Positions 56,546 to 64,000 of a stretch of 64,000 nucleotides of DNA are shown piece by piece (position 1 is the stretch's first letter; the number at the start of each line of letters is the position of its first letter). The stretch spans positions 1,039,127 through 1,103,126 of the forward strand of contig PCDI01000007.1 in assembly GCA_002778195.1 (NCBI GenBank), read 5' to 3'. Source of the DNA: Raffaelea ambrosiae (Eukaryota; Ascomycota; Sordariomycetes; Ophiostomatales; Ophiostomataceae). The translations under genes were made by a program, and so were the position numbers. The notes under the pieces are model-generated. The model was given only the letters and a program-made list of their open reading frames with translations, made no database searches and had not been told where the DNA came from.

Positions 56546-57088
56546 GGCGTACGATGTAGCTGGGTCGTTGGGACAGAGCTGCTAGCGCGTAGTCCTGTCG
56601 ATGCTGCTCAAACAAAGCGTGGAAACCTACATAGACGATTTTGTTCGAGAGTCGCAAAAGGCGACATATATAGACAGCGGTTTCAACTGCTGCGTCGAAC
56701 ATTCTGGCCTTGTCCTCCTCTTGGGGAAAGCGAAAATCAAGAGGGACATGTGTCACAAGAGAGACTTTCGTGCCCAAAGTAAGCAATGTGGGAGAGGCCC
56801 TTCGTCTTCGGGCGTAAATGTGACAGGGGTATCCAGGGCATTGCCCGATAATGACACCGAATGGAGCCTTGTTCAAATGTCTGCCGACCAGGTTGCAAGG
56901 TTTGCCCCCTTGTTCACGCTCTCCAACACTTGTAAAAACTAGAATCTGAGTGTACGTCTTGCCCGGCTGTGCCTCTTTCTTTCAAACACCAACCGAGATA
57001 AAAGGTGCGCCTTTTCGGCCGCTTCAGCCTTTTCTGTCTAGCTCCATCGTGGGGGTGGCTGTTGTTTTTGCCACGTTGGACTATCCAA
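56546..57088. other. Intergenic, promoter of the DUF1295 gene
   Basis: No gene seen in these 543 bp. It is upstream of the DUF1295 gene and downstream of the next SDR, both on the minus strand. Confidence 0.45.
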
Positions 57089-58027
57089 CTACCACTCCAG
57101 CTCCGTGTTGTCGTAGTTGAGGAACTTGCCCTGGACGTTCTCCAAGGTGGCCCAATCAATCTGTTTGTCTGGTGTCAGTCTCCCAGACGGCTCTCCGTGT
57201 CATATGTGTGCGCCCCCCGGGGAATGTGCGCACCTGCGCCTTCAAGGCATCTGCACTCTCTTGCGGAGAGATCATCGGGGGCAGTGCTCGGCTGACGTCA
57301 ATGCCGGCCTGGGTCAACATCTCCACGGCCGTGTTGCCCATGTCGGTGCCCACAAAGCCCGGGTGCACTGGCCACGTGACAATGTCCGCGTTCTCCAGCG
57401 ACAGACGCTTGGTGATGCCATTGAGCAGAATCTTGGACGTCGAGTAGGCGCCCGTGGGCAAGTCTACCGAGAGGGGGCCGCTGAACTGGCCAGCCCGGCT
57501 CGAGACGACGCAGAACTTGGGTATCTTGGGGGGTGATGGGGATGCGGACTGGAGCAGGAGCGGCCGCGTGACCTGGTAGAGCTCCAGCGGGCCGTAGGCA
57601 TTGGTTTCGAGGTACAGTGTCAGCACGGCTCGCGAGGTGGTGCTCAGGGGCCCGGTGGAGTCGCCCAGGGCGGCATTGGACACGACGATGTCGAGGGCGT
57701 CGATGCCCTGCGCCGCCAGCTCCTTGGGGAGCGCCATGATGGACGCGCTGGAGCTGATGTCGAGCGGCACAACGACGAGCTTGCTGCCGTCGGCGACGGG
57801 CAGCGCCTGGAGTGCGGCGACGCGGGCGGGAGATGTGGCACGGACGGCGGCGACGACGACGTTGTTGGGTTCCTTGAGGTAGTTGGCGGCGATGCCCTTG
57901 CCTATGCCTAACAGACAACAACAATGTGTTTAGTAATGTGTGTACGGACCTGAACGGGTCAGATATGTGGGTATCACTCACCTCGGTTGGCACCAGTGAT
58001 GAGAATCGTAGTCTTGGAAGAAGACAT
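57089..58027 (-). CDS. Classical SDR (ketoreductase-like)
   Basis: NAD(P)-dependent oxidoreductase. Exons 58027-57982, 57907-57234 and 57160-57089 (introns 74 and 73 bp); sum checked, 263 aa. Splicing the first intron gives TTILITGANRGIGKGIAANY, the TGxxxGIG motif. Then DIVVSNAALGD (NAG variant with NAA), KFCVVSSRAGQFSG (catalytic Ser), the YxxxK box AYSTSKILLNGITKR, and VHPGFVGTDMGN. The final exon is joined as IDWATLENVQGKFLNYDNTE, the C-terminal pattern of norsolorinic-acid-ketoreductase-like fungal SDRs; that assignment is only by resemblance. It lies head to head, across 1.2 kb, with another SDR gene. Confidence 0.88.
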
Positions 58028-59237
58028 GGCTGGGTATGTTGATGAAGGGACAGGGGATGAAAGGAACACGATCTTTGGGGAAAAAGAAAAGAAAGTGAAA
58101 CAAAAGTCGATGCTTCAAAATCAAAAGTTTCATAAAGTCTCTAGGGGACAAGACAGGACTTATATGAGTCCGGATTTTATTCTTTTGGCCCGACAAGACC
58201 GTGTCGCCATTTGGCCATGCTATAGTATTTTGAGCTGTCAGTCCGTTCGTCACCGACTACACGGCAAGCTGGAAAGGGTGCCAGCCAGCCGCAGGTATGA
58301 ATGCGAGCACGAGGAGTTTGTAAGCAACTACGCCATGTTGTACGGCAGCAGTCCAGCCGAACGCATCCTGTTGTTGGCTGAAAGCTGCTCGTACATGGGG
58401 ATAACGAGGGGGGGGGTTGTGTCTGGCTCGCTAAACATTGCCCAGCCTCAAAGCGTCAAAAATAACCTCGCTCCGAGTTGCCGTGTCCGCTTCTTTCTGC
58501 GCCTTGATTGTCGTTTGGTCCAACACGGCTGGGTCCGTATAGCATTTCCAGCTACGGCCCCGTATAACGTTTACGGTTAGGCACCGCGTAACGAGCAGCT
58601 TTAAGCTTATTATCGCCATCTCTCCCCTTCACTGCTCTCGTGCTTCGCCAATCTTGGTCTCTGTGCTGGCGAGCCCCAGTCCTCTGTGGCCAAGAAACGT
58701 CATAACGGAACGGCAGTGTCCGCTTGGTTTTGTAAGGATGAGTCAGCCACTCTAGAAGCGGTTGTAGAACATCTCCGTCTCGCTCATAGTTGCCCAAACT
58801 CTCAGCCCCCAAGACTCTCCGGAATTTATGTGGTGTGTCCGTCTCCGGCGAAAGGACCAGGCGAGATTTGTCTGGATACGAGAAACACATCTTGGGTGCG
58901 TCGCACACTCGGTCTAACCCATCCGACTCCGTCCCCGGGTGAAATCACCTCGAAACCGCACTGGACACGCCTTGGGAACCCTCACTCCGTTGGTGATATC
59001 GATGACCCGAGAAGGCCGCGATGTCGCCGGATCGGAAAACTCGCTGTCAAACTTCGGTGCCGGCCTTACACATATAGCGAGATCGATGGAGCGCCTCCTC
59101 TGTCGGTCTCATCAACAAGAAACCTCAGAATAGCTACGTAGAGCATCGCATTTTCCCCCTGTTTCTCCCCTGTTTCTCCCCGTTTTAGCTAGTCAGTCAA
59201 CCCATTTTTGTTTTCTTTTGTTTTGCCTTTGTCCAAT
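58028..59237. other. Divergent promoter region between two SDR genes
   Basis: 1.2 kb between start codons. A CTTATATGAG stretch lies near 58156. ORFs are short and motif-free; nothing else seen. Confidence 0.45.
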
Positions 59238-60080
59238 ATGTGGGACCCAGCTTCCTCGTCCTCCTCCAACAAGCCCTGGTCCTTGGCCGGCAAGACGGCC
59301 ATAGTCACCGGAGCCACCCGCGGCATCGGCAAGGCCATCGCCCTCTACCTCGCCCAAAAGGGCGTCAGCCGCCTCGCCCTCACCTACGCGAACAGCCCGG
59401 ACGCGGCTGCCGCTGTCGCCGACGAGTGCCGCCGCATCGCCGCCGACAACACGATCGCCGTCGTGACGGCCAAGGCCGACCTCTTCGACGACGAGGTCGG
59501 CCCCCACCTCGTCGCCGACGTCCAGGCCCAGCTGCAGGTCCCGACCATCGACATCCTCGTCAACAACGCCGTCCCCACCGACCTGTCGCTGCTGCAGCCC
59601 ATCACCGCCCTGACCGCCGACGCCTTCGCCCGGGTCATGCAGGGCCTTGTGTTCGGGCCCGTGTCCATCACCAGTGCCGTCCTGCCGCGGCTGCCCGCCG
59701 GCGGAGGCGGCCGCATCATTTTCATCTCCAGCATCGCCTCCCGCCTGGCCAACCCGGACCCCCTGGTGGTGTACGGCGCCGGCAAGGCCGCCCTGGACAG
59801 CATCAACCGGTCGATGGCAACGCTGCTGGCGGCCGACAAGGGCGCCACGTTCAACACGGTCAGCGTGGGCCCGACCGTCACCAAGTCGTTTGGCCACCTG
59901 GTGTCCAAGGAGGCGGAGGCCGAGATGGCCAAGCTCAGCACGGCGGCGACGCGGCTGGCCCGGCCCGAGGACGTGGCCTTCATTGTCGGCTTCCTGGCGA
60001 GCGAAGAGGCGCGGTGGGTGAACGGGGCGTCTGTGAGTGCCAACGGCGGCCACAAGGAGATTCTGGCGTTCCATGGGTGA
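59238..60080 (+). CDS. Classical SDR (3-oxoacyl reductase-like)
   Basis: NAD(P)-dependent reductase of broad SDR type. Single exon, 280 aa. Order of motifs: KTAIVTGATRGIGKAIALYL (TGxxxGIG), ADLFDDEVGPHLVAD, IDILVNNAVPTDLS (NNA), RIIFISSIASRLANPDP (catalytic Ser), VVYGAGKAALDSINRSM (catalytic YxxxK), VSVGPTVTKSF and the C-terminal DVAFIVGFLASEEARWVNGA. All expected catalytic residues are present. The best general match is the FabG-like group; substrate unknown. The ATG follows TTTGTCCAAT. Confidence 0.88.
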   Translation: MWDPASSSSSNKPWSLAGKTAIVTGATRGIGKAIALYLAQKGVSRLALTYANSPDAAAAVADECRRIAADNTIAVVTAKADLFDDEVGPHLVADVQAQLQVPTIDILVNNAVPTDLSLLQPITALTADAFARVMQGLVFGPVSITSAVLPRLPAGGGGRIIFISSIASRLANPDPLVVYGAGKAALDSINRSMATLLAADKGATFNTVSVGPTVTKSFGHLVSKEAEAEMAKLSTAATRLARPEDVAFIVGFLASEEARWVNGASVSANGGHKEILAFHG

Positions 60081-60374
60081 GGGGATGCGGAGCCGAGGAG
60101 ATGTTGGGTGCCTGCATTGTGTCTCGACAATGACAACAAACTTCAACAAAACGAGGTACAACGTAGATTCAAAATAGCTACACCAATGCACAATATTTTG
60201 TACGGCCCTGCTTGATCGTCCGACAGAGCTCAAACAGGAAACCTTCCATTCCAGGATATTACGTCCTTTTCTTTATTGACCACCCAAGTAGTATTGGAAA
60301 AAAAAAAGTCGTCTGTCTTGTTGACGATTTGTCACGTCCAAACCGTTTGCACCCCCTTCCTGCTATCCACACAT

Positions 60375-62080
60375 TCAGCTCTCTTCGTCAGTGGCGGAGG
60401 CCGAGCCCTTGCCGCGAGGAGTGGGCGGACGGCTATCGTCGTACGGGTCGCGGTGGTCCGCGGCCGGGTGCAGCTGGCCGTGCCTCTGGAAGACAAACAT
60501 GGTGTACAGGATGCTGGCCATGGTCACCGCCGAGACGGAGAGCAGCGACGGCCACCGGAACTGCGCCGGCCGGAAAAAGACAATCGTGGCCATGTACGAC
60601 AGAATGTCAAAGGCGTTCTGCAGCGCCGCCTCGACGGACGAGAACTTGCCGCGGTTGGCCGCCTCGACTTCCTCCTGGACGATGATCTGCGTGCACAGGT
60701 CAAACCCGCGCAGCCCCAGCCGGCTCAGGATCGTGCCCACCACCAGCCCGCTCGCCGACGCCAGCGTCCCCTGCGGGAAGGCCCAGAACACCACCAGGCC
60801 GGCGATCAGCGGCGCCACCTGGGCGTGGCTCAGCCAGAGACCGGCCCGCAGCGGACCCAGACGGCCGATCATCCAGGGCGCGACCCACGTGGCCAGCACC
60901 TCGAGGGTGACGCTGAGCGTCCGGGCGACGGCCACCTGGGCCGGCGTGTACCCGGACGACACCAGGTAGGTGACCATCTGGGCGGCGAAGCTGAGCACGG
61001 TGAGGTAGAGCAGCGCGCCGGCGGCCGAGGGCAGCACGGCGGGGTGGGCAAAGTAAAAGGCAAAGTCGGACACGGACGTGCGGGCCAGCGAGGCGACGAG
61101 GTGCCCGGCGCGGGCCACGACAGAGGAGGAGGATGGGTGGGGGGCCGTGTCCACACTGGCCACGCTGGCGTCGCTGGCGTCGCTGCCCCCGCTGTCCGCC
61201 TCGTCCGCTTGCTTGGCGGACGAGGACCGGCGCGCCTGGAGCGCGGGCACCTCGTGGTAGATGCGGGCAATGGCGTAGTACTCGACGACGACGGACGCGA
61301 CGTTCATGGCCAGGTTGGTGAGGATGGCCACCTCGGTCGAGAAGAAGCTCTCGACGAGGGCGATGAAGAGCGGGCCCAGCAGCTTGCAGAGCAGGTCGAT
61401 GCGGCGGATCTGCGCATTGAGGGTGGCGAGCCCCATGAGATCGTCCTGGGCGAGAACGACGACCCAGTCCTTCTCGACAGAGACCATGTTGACGATGGAG
61501 TAGATCTTCTCGACGCACGCCAGGACCGACACCAGGACGAGCATGTCCGTGCGGCCGTGGCGGCCGGCAAACAGCCACGGCAGCTGGGCGGACAGGACGT
61601 AGAAGAGCGCACACGAGGTGGCCACCGCGAGCCGCTGGTAGACTGAGCACAGAGGGTGAGCAAACGACCATATACTGCTGCCCGTATTTTACCCGTTTCC
61701 ACACGACAGTACCCACCAATGGAGGCCCGGACCACCTGGAGACGGTCGTTCTGGTCAATGTAGCGGCCGACGGCCGAGGCCAGGACGAGGGCCGAGAGGC
61801 CGCGGGCCAGCGCATAGATGGACATGGGCATCAGCGTGCCCGGAAAGATGTTGGCCAGGTAGAGCACCGCGCCAAACTCGAAGACGCGCGAGTTCCATGT
61901 CGACAAGAAGTGCGACAGGTACAGACGGTGGACCACGCGGGGGGTCAACAGTTTCGGGGTGGGTGTGGACGCGGGCGGGACTGTCGAGGAGGACGAAGAG
62001 GCATCGCCGTCGTAGCCCCTGGACGGAGGACGGCCGGAAAGAAGAGCCGTCTGCTCGTCTGGCTCTGTAGAGGAAGACAT
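60375..62080 (-). CDS. Ferroportin-like transporter (SLC40 family)
   Basis: Membrane transporter of the ferroportin family, MFS-like fold, by homology exporting divalent iron. Exon 1 is 62080-61717 and exon 2 is 61642-60375 (74-bp intron, donor GTGGGT); sum checked, 543 aa. The N-terminus is Ser/Thr-rich and cytosolic. Then HRLYLSHFLSTWNSRVFEFG (the conserved start of TM1) and IDQNDRLQVVRASIVYQRLA. DMLVLVSVLACVEKIYSIVN, VSVEKDWVVVLAQDD, LNAQIRRIDLLCKLLGPLFI, YLTVLSFAAQMVTYLVSSGY and GLRGFDLCTQIIVQEEV follow, as in SLC40 members. A roughly 50-residue Ser/Asp-rich loop separates the two halves. Whether it acts at the plasma membrane or vacuole is not visible. Confidence 0.88.
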
Positions 62081-62803
62081 GGTGGGAAGGGGGGCCAGGG
62101 CAAAGCGTGTAGAAGACACCAGAGAACACAAGACGAGACTAGGGGTGCAGTGCGAGACAAGGCTGAAAGAAACATAAGAAGCCCTCCATGATGGTGGACT
62201 TGATTCCGGAGAGCCTGGCCATCCCAATCATATACCAGGAAGCCAAACAGAAGAGAACCAAAAAAAGTCTCGTCATGTCTTCCGAATATCGGACTTCTCT
62301 TTCCTTTTCTTTTTCTTTTTTTCTCTGTTGGTCTGGAGGTGCATTGCTACATCGCAGCACCGTTCGTCTCCTTAGTCTGATAACAACGAACGGTGAACAG
62401 GGGGGGGGACACCAAACAGCAGACACGGAAGCGGAGGTCAATCCAGCTCCGTGTTTCTGCAGCTTCCGTCTTTCTCCACTTTTCCACGTCTGCTCACTCC
62501 ACCCGGGATGGGCAAGTCCCGGCATCTTGTCATAGTAGTTCCCTTTTCTTTTCTTTTTTCTTTTCTTTTTTTGCTTTCTCTGTCATCTTTCGTATTCTAG
62601 TTCGTCTCTAACCGTCCTTCGAATGCAACACTGCAGATTATCAGATGGAGGTGCTTTATCTTTTCAGCGTGGACCCCAAGTCACCCCATTCCACCCCCCC
62701 ATAGTTTACGTCTCACTTACATAGAGCAGCACTCGGTCTAAGCCTTTTTTTTTCCCTATGTATCCACTAAGGGTCCCGCCTTCCGTTTTCCCTTTTCTCG
62801 TGA
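62081..62803. other. Intergenic between two minus-strand genes
   Basis: Holds the ferroportin-like promoter and the 3' side of the next regulator. It contains CTTTTCTTTT-type pyrimidine runs (about 62290-62330 and 62540-62575). No gene seen. Confidence 0.5.
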
Positions 62804-64000
62804 TTACTTCCTGCTCGTTGCCCCTGTAATAGCGGCCGTCCCTAGCCACACCAGCCCCAGAATAAAGTTGCTCGTGTCCCGCACCTTGTCTGCCTCGTCC
62901 GCCGTCAGGTCCTCCGTCGGCATGCTGCGGATCACATTGGCCGCCGCCAGGAGCCGCTCGACGTCCAGCTGGGCCTCTTCGTCCAGGGGGTGGACGACCA
63001 TGTTGAGGAAGAGCGACATGGCCGCGGTCGTAGGGTAAAAGATGATGAACCTGGGGGGGGTTAGCAAGCGAGAGGGAAAATCGAAAACCAGGAAATGGAC
63101 GTACCGAAAGGCCCTCCCGCCGAAGTGCGCCAGCAGCTCCCGCAGACACCACAGCGTCGACCGGCTCGCCTCCAGCGACAAGTCCACGCTCGAATGGATC
63201 ACCGTGTGGAAGTTTCGCGCACGCTCGTCGTCGGTGTCTGCCGAGCCCGTGGCCGTCCCGCCCGTGTGTCCACCACTGCTGCTGTACCGCCGCACCGTCG
63301 TGTGGATGATGGTGATCAGCTGGTGGTACGCCAGCTGGAGATGCACATAGTGCATCCGCTGCGGGATGCTCACAGACGAGGACGAGGCTGCTAACCAGGG
63401 TGTCGTCGTCGGGATGGCCAGCATGGGCCGGAACGCGGCCGGCACCGACTGTCGCCACTGCTCGAGGTCGACGTCCAGCTGGCGGATGTGCACGAGCAGG
63501 CCGTCGGTGCTGCGGAGGGCGCGCGCCGAAAAGAGCTCGCGGTAGATGCGCTCTTTCAGGATGCTGAGGCGGGGGTCGCCGGGAAGATGGGGAACGGGGA
63601 GACGACGAGGTGTCCCGGATTCCGCAGCAGACGCGTCGGTGTTGTTGCCATGGCCGTTGTCGGCATCATCCCCAAACTCGTCGCGTCCGTGCAACAAGGA
63701 GTAGTAGCAGTCTGTGTAGTTGTCGGGAAGGGTCAGGTCGCAATACTCGCCCGTGAGGAGAGGGGTGTGCCCGGTGCGGAGACACAGATCCTTGTCCAGC
63801 ATGTAGCAGAGCCAGAAGAGCTGTCGGACGTGGCGGTCCCTCCGGCACTCTCTGTCCTCTCCGTGGTCTTCTTCACCGGGTTGATCGCTCGGGGACGGGT
63901 CGAGATGGCCACCGAGAGCCGACACGATTCGACAGGCAGTGGACAGCAGAAAGGCTGCCTCCTGCCAACGGCCCGTGGACATCTGACGCAGGTACTATTG
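62804..64000 (-). CDS. Fungal_trans-domain regulator, C-terminal part (5' end outside window)
   Basis: 3' portion of a fungal zinc-cluster-type transcription factor; the DNA-binding part lies beyond base 64000. Visible exons: up to 63982 (open frame from an ATG that directly follows a GCGTCAG acceptor-like site) down to 63105, then 63050-62804. The intron is 54 bp (donor GTACGT, branch GCTAAC, acceptor CCCCAG). RQLFWLCYMLDKDLCLRTGH and TGEYCDLTLPDNY are the Fungal_trans core. RMHYVHLQLAYHQLITIIH and, after splicing, AFRFIIFYPTTAAMSLFLNM belong to its C-terminal half. Codons from the true 5' end are missing, so targets cannot be discussed. Confidence 0.85.

Overview
This window is nuclear DNA of a filamentous ascomycete (Pezizomycotina; a Sordariomycete would fit, but the genus cannot be read from the sequence). 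The evidence is short introns of about 55-130 bp with GTRNGT donors and CTAAC/CTGAC branch points, GC-rich coding exons between lower-GC gaps full of simple repeats, and fungal families throughout: Zn2Cys6 and C2H2 regulators, a YAT amino-acid permease, Crh-type GH16, methanol-type alcohol oxidase and NCS1 permease. I see no rRNA, CRISPR array or transposon, and no tRNA I can support. For every intron-bearing gene marked 'sum checked', the proposed exons add up to a whole number of codons.

Layout. 0-10.5 kb: amino-acid permease (-), Zn2Cys6 regulator (-), class II aldolase/adducin protein (+), ketopantoate-reductase-like enzyme (-). 11.9-15.6 kb: FMN 2-hydroxy-acid oxidase with a possible peroxisomal tail, and an NAD-dependent epimerase/reductase (both +). 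15.6-21.2 kb: a 5.5-kb gap without a convincing gene, ending in the TATA promoter of a methanol-oxidase-type alcohol oxidase (+). A second Zn2Cys6 regulator of similar architecture lies convergent to it (24.9-27.4 kb). 27.8-31.4 kb: small cupin (-), a broken AIF-like flavoprotein (+), and a GPI-anchored Crh-type wall transglycosidase (-). 33.8-43 kb: carbohydrate block with an incomplete C2H2/Fungal_trans regulator, a secreted GH39-like hydrolase, a cytosolic GH36 alpha-galactosidase and an alpha-glucoside-type sugar transporter. 43.3-53 kb: nitrogen block with an AmdS-like amidase, an NCS1 permease, and a divergent hydantoinase/oxoprolinase-DUF917 fusion; GATA-type motifs are concentrated in both promoters. 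54-60 kb: three SDR oxidoreductases and a DUF1295 membrane protein. 60.4-64 kb: ferroportin-like transporter and the 3' part of another Fungal_trans regulator that leaves the window.

Functional reading (inference). The carbohydrate block fits import of intact alpha-galactosides followed by cytosolic hydrolysis. The nitrogen block fits uptake of a cyclic amide such as a hydantoin, ring processing by the hydantoinase-DUF917 protein, and amide hydrolysis by the amidase, under an AreA-type GATA factor. The most unusual structural observation is in the first gene: its reading frame and family consensus are restored by a proposed 2-nucleotide exon between two well-formed introns. Other points are a GC-AG intron, an 11-copy 16-bp minisatellite, and a gene broken across all three frames.
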